Notes: generated by a model not told the origin, from the sequence alone. 64,000 nucleotides of DNA from Bacteroidales bacterium (GCA_013376985.1 JACABB010000016.1:36842-100841), one strand, 5' to 3'; positions 54,956 to 64,000 are shown, counted from the stretch's first letter. Translations and numbers: made by a program.

Positions 54956-55400
54956 CAAGTTATAATAAACCTGTTTATAAACCTAAAAGGTTTCAATCAT
55001 AGTGAGGACATAAGAGATGGGACTAATTGCGTAGGCTCAAAACCTCGTTATCGCATTTTGCGATATTATATTAAGCGTAACCACCTCTGCTATGCCTAAA
55101 ACTCAAACCACCCTTTGAAAGGTATGCTTGGATTAACTATTCATCAAAACCCAAAATCCCAGAGGGATTAAATGTTTATAGGGAATATCTTTCTTAAAGG
55201 AATACGACCCGGACACGAGTCTAATATACATTTAGCAAATAGTTTCTGTTCACCTACCCCTAAAAGTTTTGTTTTTGTGTTCACGTATCTCTTTGTTTGC
55301 ACTACTTACTTTTGGGCAATAGGCATATTCCTCGAAGGTTTACTGTATTTTCCCAAAACATCCGCTAACAAATTTTAACACTTCCCAATTCAAAAACGGA
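54956..55400. other. Gene-free stretch with a palindrome
   Basis: The only clear structure is ATCGCATTTTGCGAT at 55050-55064, shared with 16228 and 26937, and a CCCAGAGGGATTAAATGTTT block like the dispersed repeats common in Bacteroidota. A 68-codon open frame here is not called. Confidence 0.45.
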
Positions 55401-55430
55401 TTGAACAAAAAGAAATATTTTTTATTTTTG
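55401..55430 (+). promoter_or_regulatory. Promoter TTG-N19-TATTTTTG of the small basic protein gene
   Basis: TTG at 55401-55403 and TATTTTTG at 55423-55430 with a 19-bp spacer match the Bacteroidota -33/-7 consensus closely. The ATG follows 30 bp later. Confidence 0.8.
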
Positions 55431-55459
55431 GGTTAGTATTAACCTTAAAACTTACCGCT

Positions 55460-55570
55460 ATGTCAAAGGAAAAAGTTAATAAAGAGAAAATGACCAAAAA
55501 GGAACCCACGAAAAGCTTAAAGGAAAAGCGTGCGGCAAAAGCAGCAAAACGTAGCGAAAAAAGCCGGTAA
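55460..55570 (+). CDS. 36-residue Lys-rich basic protein
   Basis: MSKEKVNKEKMTKKEPTKSL then KEKRAAKAAKRSEKSR: 36 residues, nearly half Lys/Arg and no hydrophobic core. It has a textbook promoter at 55401-55430 and an intrinsic terminator starting 28 bp after the stop, so it is a monocistronic, well-defined gene. The KSLKEKRAAKAAKR pattern recurs in small Bacteroidota proteins of unknown role; binding nucleic acid or ribosomes is plausible for such a charge. Confidence 0.75.
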   Translation: MSKEKVNKEKMTKKEPTKSLKEKRAAKAAKRSEKSR

Positions 55571-55598
55571 AACATTTCAAAACAATAAGCTTGTCCCC

Positions 55599-55634
55599 AA
55601 AACGACCGAGTTTCATCTCGGTCGTTTTATTTTT
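55599..55634 (+). terminator. Intrinsic terminator of the small basic protein gene
   Basis: AAAACGACCGAG (55599-55610) pairs perfectly with CTCGGTCGTTTT (55617-55628), followed by ATTTTTAT. Confidence 0.85.
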
Positions 55635-55875
55635 ATAAGTAGCCTTGGTTTGCGAACATCGGGAATATACGAACAGGGTAAGGCTTATTCTGTAACTAAC
55701 TCACAGAATGAACAAAAGTATAATTCAACCGTTTTTATTGTTGATGAAAAGTTAAACTCGGAGTACCATTCCCAATTAATCGCAAATTGCGATTTTATTG
55801 GTAATAATTTTTAAAATGACGGGGAGTTGGCGTTTACAGTGGTATACCAAATTATCAAATTGTAAAGTGAACACT

Positions 55876-55969
55876 ATTTAACGTCAGTTCGATGTAAGGT
55901 GTCATCCTGAATCTAACCCTGAGTTAAGGATCAATATGTTACGTTTACACTGAACTCACGTTATTTAAC
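55876..55969. mobile_element. MITE-like element, family 1, short copy
   Basis: TTTAACGTCAGTTCGATGTA at the left and CACTGAACTCACGTTATTTA at the right are inverted ends. GTGTCATCCTGA remains of the interior, most of which is lost. The element is about 94 bp. Confidence 0.65.
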
Positions 55970-55990
55970 CTTTAAAATATAAACTGATGA

Positions 55991-56042
55991 AACACCCATG
56001 TTACAGGCTAATGCAAAAGGCGATGAATAAAATATGGGTGTT
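55991..56042. other. Hairpin, possible attenuator or terminator
   Basis: AACACCCAT (55991-55999) pairs with ATGGGTGTT (56034-56042). No T-run follows on the plus strand, so it is not a clear terminator. It lies 78 bp before the DoxX-like gene. Confidence 0.4.
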
Positions 56043-56120
56043 CCATGATTGTAATACACAAATCTCACTATTAATTTCGCATCTCTCAATAAAACAATCA
56101 CTTAATCTATTTTTATTCTC

Positions 56121-56498
56121 ATGAAAAAGAAAATTCTATTAGTCATTAGTATCCTTTTTGGGCTGATGTTCATTAACTCTGGGCTAAATATTTTCCTTCA
56201 CTACATGCCCATGCCCAAGGATATGCCCGCAGGGTTGGTAAATTTGATGACCGCTTTTATGCAAACGGGTTGGCTTTTCCCACTGCTTGGTGTTGCAGAA
56301 CTTGCTGGTGGATTGCTTTTTATCTTTCCAAAAGTTAGAGCACTTGGAGCAGTTGTTATTTTTCCCGTTATGGTAGGGATAGTTCTAACCCACATTTTTA
56401 ATGCACCATCGGGACTTCCAATGGCACTTATACTTTTGGCAATTAACCTATGGGTAATTTTTGAGAATAGGGAAAAATATATGCCGATGATTAAGTAA
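56121..56498 (+). CDS. DoxX-like membrane protein
   Basis: This 125-residue protein has four membrane helices and the DoxX/DoxD-like layout, with FINSGLNIFLHYMP near the N-terminus and GVAELAGGLLFIFPKVRALGA in the centre. DoxX-like proteins include subunits of quinol-linked oxidases and many of unknown function. Nothing adjacent hints at a specific role. Confidence 0.8.
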   Translation: MKKKILLVISILFGLMFINSGLNIFLHYMPMPKDMPAGLVNLMTAFMQTGWLFPLLGVAELAGGLLFIFPKVRALGAVVIFPVMVGIVLTHIFNAPSGLPMALILLAINLWVIFENREKYMPMIK

Positions 56499-56735
56499 AA
56501 GAGTAAACAGCTAAATGCCAATAGTTACCGTATTTAGTCTTGATGAGTTTATTTCCTCATTGATAGTTTGAGTGTTTTCCTGGTTCATATTACCACAGGC
56601 CAGAACTATCTAATCAACATATAAATCTGCAATAACGGAAAAGAGGATATGCTTTTTCGGTTATTGCACATTCAATATTTGTATTATAACAGGGAATTTA
56701 TTAGACAAAAAACAATATAGTTTTTCTATTGCTTT

Positions 56736-56930
56736 TTATTTTACCCCGGCTGTTTTTCTCTTTATTAAATCCTTAGAATACTCACCTCGTGTTGAATAGC
56801 GTTTTCTAGCTTCCTCTTCGTTAGCACCTAACTCAATGTATATTACTGTTTTGAAGTCAATAACTACGGCCTTCATCTTCGAAAGATCGGGTGTTTTAGC
56901 ATTACTAGTAATTGGTTTTTTGTCGTACAT
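56736..56930 (-). CDS. Small soluble protein, unknown
   Basis: This 64-residue protein has a plausible folded pattern: MKAVVIDFKTVIYIELGANE followed by EEARKRYSTRGEYSKDLIKR. It has no signal peptide or membrane segment. The codon pattern looks protein-like, and A/T-rich space flanks it on both sides. I do not recognise the family. Confidence 0.5.
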   Translation of the reverse strand: MYDKKPITSNAKTPDLSKMKAVVIDFKTVIYIELGANEEEARKRYSTRGEYSKDLIKRKTAGVK

Positions 56931-57199
56931 AGAATTGTTTTTTTCGTTTAGTGTAACTGTTTTATATAATAACTATTATACTGAAATAGCTATAACCAGA
57001 ACAATAATCAACCTATTGGGTCAGTATAGATCGATACGTGATTTTAAAAGAAATGATCTGATTTTACCAGAAACCAGTAATTAAAAAAGGAAAGTATTGT
57101 TAGGTGATAACAAGCAATTACTGAAAAAGTTTAAAATCAGACAAATATACCATTTTTTCTCTAATTCTCGTTATTATTTTTATCGGCTCTAATTTGACA

Positions 57200-57410
57200 G
57201 ATTAAAAAGCACACGAAAAATCAAGTACAAACCGAATCTATCAAAGAGGAATTGGTTCAATTAAAAAAATAGAATCATCACGAGTGGGAGAACTGCGAAT
57301 CCGACGTATTATTTTACATAAAAAGTCAACTTTCGAAGAACAAAGCCAAATTAATAGAACTTTGTCACAACATTGTCTCGTTTTGGCTTCGTTTTTTTTG
57401 TTTTATTCAG
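57200..57410 (+). pseudogene. Possible remnant of a decayed gene
   Basis: One plus-strand frame reads TKNQVQTESIKEELVQLKK, a stop, then HHEWENCESDVLFYIKSQLS and KNKAKLIELCHNIVSFWLR, with protein-like composition. No start is seen. The rest of the 56931-57482 gap holds only the promoter at 57435-57467. This may be chance. Confidence 0.3.
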
Positions 57411-57434
57411 AGGCTTAAGCTATTCCCCGTCAAC

Positions 57435-57467
57435 TTGATTATTTTATTTAAAGTTGCACTACCTTTG
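57435..57467 (+). promoter_or_regulatory. Promoter TTG-N22-TACCTTTG of the T9SS nuclease gene
   Basis: TTG at 57435-57437 and TACCTTTG at 57460-57467 fit the consensus. They place transcription start near 57474 and rule out the in-frame ATG at 57435 as start codon. Confidence 0.7.
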
Positions 57468-57482
57468 AAAAAAAATGAAAAG

Positions 57483-60400
57483 ATGAAAAGAGGGATGTTG
57501 TTATTAGCGGGGATTTTTTTATTTTTTTCGAGCATTGCTCAAATCCCAGCAGGTTACTACGATTTAGCGGCAGGGAAATCAGGTGAAACCTTACGTGCAG
57601 CTCTGCGTGATATTACAACCAACGGACATGTTAAACTTCCATACACCAGTGCATCGTTTGATGTTTGGAATGCTTATGCGGTTACCGATGTAAGACCAGC
57701 ACCAAACAATACAATAGTTTGGGATATGTATTCTGATATTCCTAGCGGATCTCCTGCATACACATTCACAATCTACACAAATCAGTGCGGAACAGCATCG
57801 GGTGAAGGCGATTGCTACTCAAGGGAGCATTGTATGCCCAATTCTTGGTGGGGAGGAATAGATGATGATGCAAATCCACAATATACGGACTTGCACCATT
57901 TATTCCCAGCAGATCAGTACGTTAATAGCAGAAAAAATAATTATATAGTGGGTCAAACCTCAACACCCACATGGACTTCGACCAATGGAAGCAAGTTGGG
58001 ACCATGCACTTTCCCTGGTTATACTGGAACTGTTTTTGAACCAATAAATGAGTATAAAGGAGATTTTGCTCGTGCGTACCTGTATTTAGCAACTAGGTAC
58101 ATGAACGAGTTAAGTGACTGGGTTACCACGTATAGTTCTTATGATTCTAAGTATATTATTAATACCACTGGCGGAAATTATAAGCAGTGGTATATTGATA
58201 TGTTGATATCTTGGCATAATAGCGATCCCGTAAGCCAGAAGGAAATCGATAGGAATAACAATATCTATTACAACACACCTCAGCATAATAGGAATCCTTA
58301 TATCGACCATCCAGAGTATGTATGCCAGGTGTGGGGATGCTCAACATCACCAACAATTACAGGCATTGTTAATACTCCTGCTGCTCCAAATTCCGCCAAT
58401 ACAGTGTCTGTGTCAGCTAATGTGACCGATAATATTTCTGTAACATCTGTAACCTTACAATGGTGTACCAACGGGACTAGTTTTGGAAATTCTATTACGA
58501 TGAATGTAAGTGGAGCACCAAACTATGTGACCGCTTCACCAATTCCAGCCCAACCAACAGGGACTACAGTAACCTATAGAATAGTTGCCGTTGACAATGA
58601 TGCTAATTCAACAACATCGGTAGCATACAGCTACAACGTGGTTAAGAATGAACCTACCAATTACCCAACATCACTAAGCACAGGTACATCAACCAGTACA
58701 TCAATCACTTTAAATTGGACAGATGCATCAGCCGCAGTAACCCCTGATGGATACCTGATTAAAGCCAGCGCAGTAAGTTTGGCAGCTATTACAGATCCTA
58801 TTGATGGTAATGTAGTTGCGAATAGTCTATTGATTAAAAATGTGGCACAAGGTCTACAAACAATTAAATTTTCTGGGTTAAACCCAGCAACAACCTACTA
58901 CTTTAAGATTTACCCCTACACAAACTCTTTAGCAAATATCAACTATAAAACATCCGCAACACCGCCTAGTATTAGCGGAACCACTCTAGCAGGCGGAACA
59001 GGTAGCTGTGCTACCGATTTAATAATATCGGAATATGTTGAAGGTTCATCAAACAATAAGTATTTAGAAATATCCAATAATACAGGTGTAGTTGTAGATC
59101 TTTCTGATTATGAGTTACGACCATTCAATAACGGATCTTTTGCTATCGCAAGCTTCCCGTTAACAGGTACACTAAACGATCAATCTACAATTGTGTACAA
59201 AAACACTTCAGCCACAATATATAGTGGAACTACTACAACATCTGGGGCAATTAATTTTAATGGGAATGATGCCATTGCTTTGTATAAAGTATCAACTAGT
59301 TCTTATGTAGATATTTTTGGTAGAATTGGTGAAGATCCTGGAACTGCTTGGACTAGTGGATCTTTTACTACTATAAATAAGACTTTAGTAAGAAACGCCA
59401 GTGTAACCTCTGGTGTTACAACAAACCCCGCATCTGGATTCCCAACCCTTGCAACTGAATGGACGCAATATAACCAAGATGATGTGTCCCATTTAGGAGC
59501 CCACACAATGACTTGTGCAACCTGCTCTGCGCCCACTGTAAAGGCTAGCAATGTTACTTTTGCGTCTGTGAATCAGACCTCGATGACCATTAACTGGACA
59601 AATGGTAATGGTTCGAATCGAATTGTGTTGATGCATCAAGGAGTTCCAATTTCAGGTGTGCCTACCAATGGAATCAGCTATGCTGCCAATTCAGCTTTTG
59701 GTTTAGGTGATGAATTAAGCCCTGATGAATTTGTGGTTTACAATAATTCTGGTTCTTCGGTAACCGTTAGCAATCTAATTGCAGGGCAAACCTATTACAT
59801 ATCGATTTTTGAATACAACTGCATACCTGGAGCAGAGATTTACTTAACACCTGCAATTACGTCAAGCCAAATTACCTGCTCCCTTTCAACAGGAACAACA
59901 CCAAATAGCAAGTATTGTGTTACCTCATCCACTGGATCTGCTACAACTATTGGCTTTACTTCAACTGGCTCATTTACAGGAAATACATATACAGCCCAAC
60001 TATCAAATTCCACAGGTTCATTTGCATCACCTGTTACTATTGGATCATTAACGAGTAATCTAAATAGTGGAACAATTAATTGCACAATTCCAGCAAATAC
60101 AGCTAGCGGAACTGGATACTTGATAAGGGTAATAAGCAGCGGACCATCTATTACCGGCACAAACTCTAACTCATTTGAAATTAGCTTATACACTCCTCCC
60201 ACAGCACCAACAAGTGCTTTAACAAGTAGAGATAATTTCTGCGAAGATGATGGTGGAACTATCGATCTCAGCGTTACAGGAGGTTCAGGAACAACCTTAT
60301 CGTGGTATACATCCAGCTGCGGGGGTACATTAATTGGAACTGGAAGTCCTTTAAGCATTGCTTCGCCAACATCAACAACAACATACTATGCTCGTTGGGA

Positions 60401-62006
60401 GAACTCCTGCGGCAGTTCTGTATGTACAAGTGTAACTGTAAACGTTAAGGCGAAAGGAGCTGCTAGCATTTTAATTGATGCATCTGCAAACCCTACATGT
60501 CAAGGAACTTCGGTAACATTCACTGCAACTCCAACAAACGGAGGTATAACACCATCGTACCAATGGCAACTTAACGGAGCTGATATTGTAGGACAAACAA
60601 ATAGCACCTATTCTTCCAGTTCACTTGCGACAGCGGATCAGGTAAAATGTATTATGACTTCAAGCGAGACCTGTGTTTCTGGTTCTCCTGCCACATCCAA
60701 CACAATTACAATGACGGTTAGCAGTGATCTGCATGTTAGCGTTAGCATTGGTGCTTCTGCAAATCCAGCCTGTGTAGGAAGTTCAGTAATTTTCACAGCA
60801 ACACCTACTAACGTTGGGAATACTCCATCATATCAGTGGAAACTTAACGGTTTGGATGTTATCGGACAAACAGGTAGTACCTATTCGTCCAGTACGCTTG
60901 TTACATCAGATCAGGTGAAATGTATTTTAACTTCAAACGATGCCTGTGCTTCTGGTTCTCCTGCTACATCTAATACAATTACAATGACTGTGAATCCTGT
61001 TCTTACTGCAAGCGTTAGTATTGCTACTTCTGCGAATCCAGTTTGTGTAGGAACCTCAGTAACCTTTACAGCTACTCCTGTAAATGGTGGTAGTACGCCA
61101 GCATACCAATGGAAACTTAACGGTTCGGATATTGTTAGTCAAACAAATAGCACCTATTCTTACAGTTCACTTGCGACAGCGGATCAGGTAAAATGTATTA
61201 TGACCTCAAGCGAGACTTGCGTTTCTGGTAGTCCTGCAACTTCAAATACCGTTACACTAACCATTAACCCTCTACCTTCGGATGCTGGTATAATATCTGG
61301 AATAACAGCTGTTTGTCAGGGGCAAAATTCAGTAACCTACTCAGTCCCCCAAATAGGCAATGCAACTTCGTATTTATGGACATTACCTACAGGTGTAACT
61401 GGTACTAGTTCGACCAATGAAATCACAGTGAATTATGGCTTAACAACCGTATTAGGAAATATTATTGTTAAAGGGAATAATGGCTGTGGTAATGGTGCAG
61501 AATCAATATTGGCAATAACTGTCAAAGAAAAGCCTGTAACACCTATAATTGAGCTGTATCAAACAACTAAAAGTGGATACTATCTACATTCAAATACTGC
61601 AACTGGAAATCAGTGGTATAATTTAACTGGGTTGTTAAATAATGCTACTGAACAAATGTATGCAGTACTTTCTGGTGGCACATACTATGATATCGTTACA
61701 ATTAATGGATGTAGTTCAGATCCATCAAACTCATTAGTTGTTGTTCTTAGTAGCATTGACAATCCAAGCAATAACAAATCAATTGAAATATACCCCAACC
61801 CAGTTTCAAACGAACTTGTTATTGAGATAAAAGGCAGTACCCGAAAAACTGGTTTTGAAATTTTAAACTCATCTGGGAATAATATTTTTAAAGGCAGTTT
61901 ATTAGAAAAGATAACTATTCAAACAGCAAATTTCCCTTCTGGGTTATATGTGATAAAACTTGAAGATGGTAAGAGTTTTATATTTAAGAAATTTATAAAA
62001 GAATAA
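57483..62006 (+). CDS. Secreted endonuclease I with lamin-tail, fibronectin-like and Ig-like domains and a T9SS sorting domain
   Basis: This 1507-residue secreted protein begins with a signal peptide (ending SSIAQ). Residues about 20-305 are an endonuclease I/EndA domain, with YSREHCMPNSWWGG, DLHHLFPADQYVNSRKNN and a C-terminal Asn-rich NPYIDHPEYV. Then follow Ig/Fn3-like domains, a lamin-tail-like domain (DLIISEYVEGSSNNKYLEIS), three near-identical Ig-like repeats (about residues 994-1260), a PKD-like part and a type IX secretion sorting domain (IEIYPNPVSNELVIEI ... GLYVIKLEDG) at the end. It is exported by T9SS and probably degrades extracellular DNA. ATG at 57483 is chosen because the promoter lies upstream of it. 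Confidence 0.9.
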   Translation: MKRGMLLLAGIFLFFSSIAQIPAGYYDLAAGKSGETLRAALRDITTNGHVKLPYTSASFDVWNAYAVTDVRPAPNNTIVWDMYSDIPSGSPAYTFTIYTNQCGTASGEGDCYSREHCMPNSWWGGIDDDANPQYTDLHHLFPADQYVNSRKNNYIVGQTSTPTWTSTNGSKLGPCTFPGYTGTVFEPINEYKGDFARAYLYLATRYMNELSDWVTTYSSYDSKYIINTTGGNYKQWYIDMLISWHNSDPVSQKEIDRNNNIYYNTPQHNRNPYIDHPEYVCQVWGCSTSPTITGIVNTPAAPNSANTVSVSANVTDNISVTSVTLQWCTNGTSFGNSITMNVSGAPNYVTASPIPAQPTGTTVTYRIVAVDNDANSTTSVAYSYNVVKNEPTNYPTSLSTGTSTSTSITLNWTDASAAVTPDGYLIKASAVSLAAITDPIDGNVVANSLLIKNVAQGLQTIKFSGLNPATTYYFKIYPYTNSLANINYKTSATPPSISGTTLAGGTGSCATDLIISEYVEGSSNNKYLEISNNTGVVVDLSDYELRPFNNGSFAIASFPLTGTLNDQSTIVYKNTSATIYSGTTTTSGAINFNGNDAIALYKVSTSSYVDIFGRIGEDPGTAWTSGSFTTINKTLVRNASVTSGVTTNPASGFPTLATEWTQYNQDDVSHLGAHTMTCATCSAPTVKASNVTFASVNQTSMTINWTNGNGSNRIVLMHQGVPISGVPTNGISYAANSAFGLGDELSPDEFVVYNNSGSSVTVSNLIAGQTYYISIFEYNCIPGAEIYLTPAITSSQITCSLSTGTTPNSKYCVTSSTGSATTIGFTSTGSFTGNTYTAQLSNSTGSFASPVTIGSLTSNLNSGTINCTIPANTASGTGYLIRVISSGPSITGTNSNSFEISLYTPPTAPTSALTSRDNFCEDDGGTIDLSVTGGSGTTLSWYTSSCGGTLIGTGSPLSIASPTSTTTYYARWENSCGSSVCTSVTVNVKAKGAASILIDASANPTCQGTSVTFTATPTNGGITPSYQWQLNGADIVGQTNSTYSSSSLATADQVKCIMTSSETCVSGSPATSNTITMTVSSDLHVSVSIGASANPACVGSSVIFTATPTNVGNTPSYQWKLNGLDVIGQTGSTYSSSTLVTSDQVKCILTSNDACASGSPATSNTITMTVNPVLTASVSIATSANPVCVGTSVTFTATPVNGGSTPAYQWKLNGSDIVSQTNSTYSYSSLATADQVKCIMTSSETCVSGSPATSNTVTLTINPLPSDAGIISGITAVCQGQNSVTYSVPQIGNATSYLWTLPTGVTGTSSTNEITVNYGLTTVLGNIIVKGNNGCGNGAESILAITVKEKPVTPIIELYQTTKSGYYLHSNTATGNQWYNLTGLLNNATEQMYAVLSGGTYYDIVTINGCSSDPSNSLVVVLSSIDNPSNNKSIEIYPNPVSNELVIEIKGSTRKTGFEILNSSGNNIFKGSLLEKITIQTANFPSGLYVIKLEDGKSFIFKKFIKE
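60463..61266 (+). repeat. Three tandem 276-bp Ig-like repeats within the nuclease gene
   Basis: Copies start near 60463, 60740 and 61014 (SANPTCQGTSVTF, SANPACVGSSVIF, SANPVCVGTSVTF). Copies 1 and 3 share a run of about 38 identical bases, from TTCACTTGCGACAGCGGATC onward near 60626 and 61168, while copy 2 differs there. Confidence 0.85.
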
Positions 62007-62076
62007 CTTTAGGCTGCTAAAAGTTAAGCCTTTAGAATACTATCATCCTTATCTTGTTGTCTATTTTGGAGTCATA

Positions 62077-62119
62077 TTACAATGCCAAATATCAGCAAAC
62101 CTGATGTTTGGCATTGTAA
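62077..62119. terminator. Long inverted repeat, bidirectional terminator
   Basis: TTACAATGCCAAATATCAG pairs with CTGATGTTTGGCATTGTAA (one mismatch), with a five-base loop. It sits between the two convergent genes that end at 62006 and 62167. Confidence 0.75.
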
Positions 62120-62166
62120 TTTATGCTTTCGGCATTACTATTTTGCGAAAAGAAAGGCAGTTTCCA

Positions 62167-63894
62167 TCAACTATTTGCAAGAGGTAAACGAAATGCTACC
62201 ATTTCCTGAGTGTTGCGAACTAATAGAATATTGCTTACCAATACCGGATGATTCCACGTTTTGCCCTTAATTGCTGGGAATTGGGCAAACTCTTTAAATT
62301 GCTCTGGATTAGCCATAACCAACGCTAACTCTCCTTTTTCCGATAGAACCAGCAACAAATCTTGATCGGCAAGAAGTAGAATTTGACCTCCATATCGTCC
62401 GCCTTTCCATTTGAGATCGCCTTTCTCAATATCGATACAAACTAGATTAGGGCCGTCAAAGCCGTAAACATGACCTTTATGAACAATGAAATCGTTAAAA
62501 TAGGGTTTTAACTTGTCAGATGCCCAGCGTTCTTTGACAATCCATTTATTGGATTCATTTTTGATTTCAATTCGCCGTATTCCTTGTTTCTCTCCTATGC
62601 TAGTTAAAATATCGGTTTCATTAATAATAGCTGGCTGAACAATGCGCGGTCCCTCGCATGGAAATTTCCATAGTTCTTTACCATCAATTAGGGAGTAGCC
62701 AGTTGCACCAAAATTATTCATAAAAACTATCTGCTTAGTACCGCTAATTGTGAGTAAATGTGGAGAGCTGTAACTTTCTCCACCATCTGAACTAGACCAA
62801 CACTTTTTGCCTGTAGCAATATCATATGCAATAAGCTGTCCTGCCACAGCCACAAAAACATTATTATCAACCACTAAAGGAGAACTGGCGTATCCCCAGC
62901 CAGGTACTTCTACATCAGCGTCCTTTGCTGCGTTACGCGACCACACAACAGTGCCATCTTGTTCATCAAGTACGTTCAGAATACCTGTTGCACCTAGTGT
63001 GTAAACACGACCATTGCTAAGTGTTGGTGTGGAGCGAGGGCCCGCAACTGCATGTAAATCGCTAAAACGGACGGAATCGCTATGTATCCAAATTGGATCA
63101 CCAGTATTAAGATTGTAGCAAGTAACCATTTCATATTCACCACGCTGTTCCTGAGTGTAGAGTGAAGAACCATGTACTGCAAAGGATGAATAACTTAGTC
63201 CCACAGATCTGCGCCACATTTCAACCGGAGGGGTTTTAGACCAATCGGTTTTAATGTTTATGCCATGGATGATTCCATCCCTATTAAGCCCGCGAAATCC
63301 TGACCATTCGGTTTCAGTTTTCATCGCAGCAGAATTCAATGGCATTGTTATCAATTTATCGTTGTTTTGGCTTAACAAGCGTTCTTCGGCTGTCTTTGTC
63401 CATCTCCAAGCAAAATCTTGATGGCCTTCACCATCTATACCATAAGTTCGGAGAAATGCCCAAAATCCTGATGCAAGCAGTATAGTTGCAACCATTGTTG
63501 CACGTTGGAGTTTGACAGAGAAACGACGACTGACCACAGCCCATACTACAAAAGCAAGGTTTAATACTGGAATTGAATATAAGGCAAACATCGTACCCAT
63601 CATTGCTGTTGCAATCGACTTGTGGAGTATTTGAGATGTCGCAACAAGTGCCACTACCATTAGAGCAATTGCGAACCAACGCTCGAACCGTGGTGCTCTG
63701 CTAAAGAAGCCCCACCAGACAAATACAGCCAAGCCTAAAAGGATGCCTCCCAATACGGCAATTCCAGATTTTTCAGGTATAAAGAGGGGTATACCAAATC
63801 GGATCAACCATAGAAGTATTCCAATGACTACACCCGGCCATAGTCTAAATGGCTTCTGCTGTATTGGCTCAGAAATATTCTTATTAGTATACAT
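62167..63894 (-). CDS. PQQ-binding-like beta-propeller membrane protein
   Basis: This 575-residue protein has five N-terminal membrane helices (about residues 15-165) and an outer domain of seven to eight propeller blades (residues about 190-575) with the PQQ-like repeat pattern, for example YNLNTGDPIWIHSDSV, VLDEQDGTVVWSRNAAKD, YDIATGKKCWSSSDGG and LIDGKELWKFPCEG. No PQQ-specific disulphide or catalytic Asp/Glu is evident, so it need not be a dehydrogenase. It begins 106 bp from the window end. Confidence 0.85.
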   Translation of the reverse strand: MYTNKNISEPIQQKPFRLWPGVVIGILLWLIRFGIPLFIPEKSGIAVLGGILLGLAVFVWWGFFSRAPRFERWFAIALMVVALVATSQILHKSIATAMMGTMFALYSIPVLNLAFVVWAVVSRRFSVKLQRATMVATILLASGFWAFLRTYGIDGEGHQDFAWRWTKTAEERLLSQNNDKLITMPLNSAAMKTETEWSGFRGLNRDGIIHGINIKTDWSKTPPVEMWRRSVGLSYSSFAVHGSSLYTQEQRGEYEMVTCYNLNTGDPIWIHSDSVRFSDLHAVAGPRSTPTLSNGRVYTLGATGILNVLDEQDGTVVWSRNAAKDADVEVPGWGYASSPLVVDNNVFVAVAGQLIAYDIATGKKCWSSSDGGESYSSPHLLTISGTKQIVFMNNFGATGYSLIDGKELWKFPCEGPRIVQPAIINETDILTSIGEKQGIRRIEIKNESNKWIVKERWASDKLKPYFNDFIVHKGHVYGFDGPNLVCIDIEKGDLKWKGGRYGGQILLLADQDLLLVLSEKGELALVMANPEQFKEFAQFPAIKGKTWNHPVLVSNILLVRNTQEMVAFRLPLANS

Positions 63895-64000
63895 TTTCTA
63901 TTTTGTATTTGGTAAGAAACTATTCAAATTTTACTCTGTTATTTCATATCACTAGCGTTGCGTCTTAGTTAGAACATTTTCAACTGTTTACAATATTGTT

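Noticed and set aside
55172..55378. A 68-codon frame with hydrophobic and Phe-rich content
   Set aside because: It overlaps dispersed repeat sequence and lacks a promoter; the small basic gene downstream has its own promoter.
55987..56124. A 45-codon frame overlapping the DoxX start by ATGA
   Set aside because: It spans a hairpin, has irregular composition and no promoter, so the overlap looks like chance.

Overview
The window reads as a chromosomal segment of an AT-rich member of the Bacteroidota, most likely Bacteroidales or a close relative. The support is a secreted protein with a type IX secretion sorting domain, promoters of the TAnnTTTG type with few Shine-Dalgarno sites, a GlsA/GlsB pair for amino-acid lipids, a 630-residue PurF form, and MiaB, YebC and PAS/LuxR-type regulators of the kind usual in this phylum. 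I see no rRNA, tRNA, CRISPR array, phage or intact transposase gene.

Layout. 1-7541: a potassium-uptake operon kdpA(partial)-kdpB-kdpC-HAMP protein-kdpD-kdpE. 7823-9506: a Pit-type phosphate transporter with its DUF47 partner. 9773-16156: RNA modification and metabolism (RsmB-like, MiaB, YebC, GlpK) with a two-gene HEPN pair inserted (11145-12157). 16503-21689: a lipoprotein, a SPOR-like secreted protein, PurF, and GlsB/GlsA on the opposite strand. 21976-26537: a surface repeat protein, small membrane proteins, DUF4180, a lipoprotein hydrolase and a probable outer-membrane protein.

26538-33357 is the most unusual part. A 16-unit, 21-bp tandem array ending in an intrinsic terminator is followed by a repeated cassette. 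Each cassette unit has a minus-strand peptide gene of about 31-42 residues with a conserved leader ending in Gly-Gly, a promoter-like block, and in three cases a divergent plus-strand gene for an exported TPR-CHAT cysteine peptidase. Four peptide genes and one decayed remnant are visible. The G-run at the Gly-Gly codons is 5, 7, 8 and 9 bases long, and the 8-base copy is frameshifted right after the glycines. Only the third CHAT gene is full length.

33421-44585: a TPR membrane protein, a BaiN-like flavoprotein, a SDR, a YetF-like protein, an S1/P1 nuclease, the cydA-cydB operon with an unlisted 34-residue CydX-like protein, and a PAS-HTH regulator. 44818-51617: an exported caspase-like peptidase with a small partner, a heterodimeric ABC exporter and a chromate transporter. 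51822-63894: a methyltransferase, an orphan PD-(D/E)XK-type nuclease, a 36-residue Lys-rich protein with its own promoter and terminator, a DoxX-like protein, a large T9SS endonuclease I, and a PQQ-type beta-propeller membrane protein. At least two families of short mobile-like inverted-repeat elements are scattered between genes.
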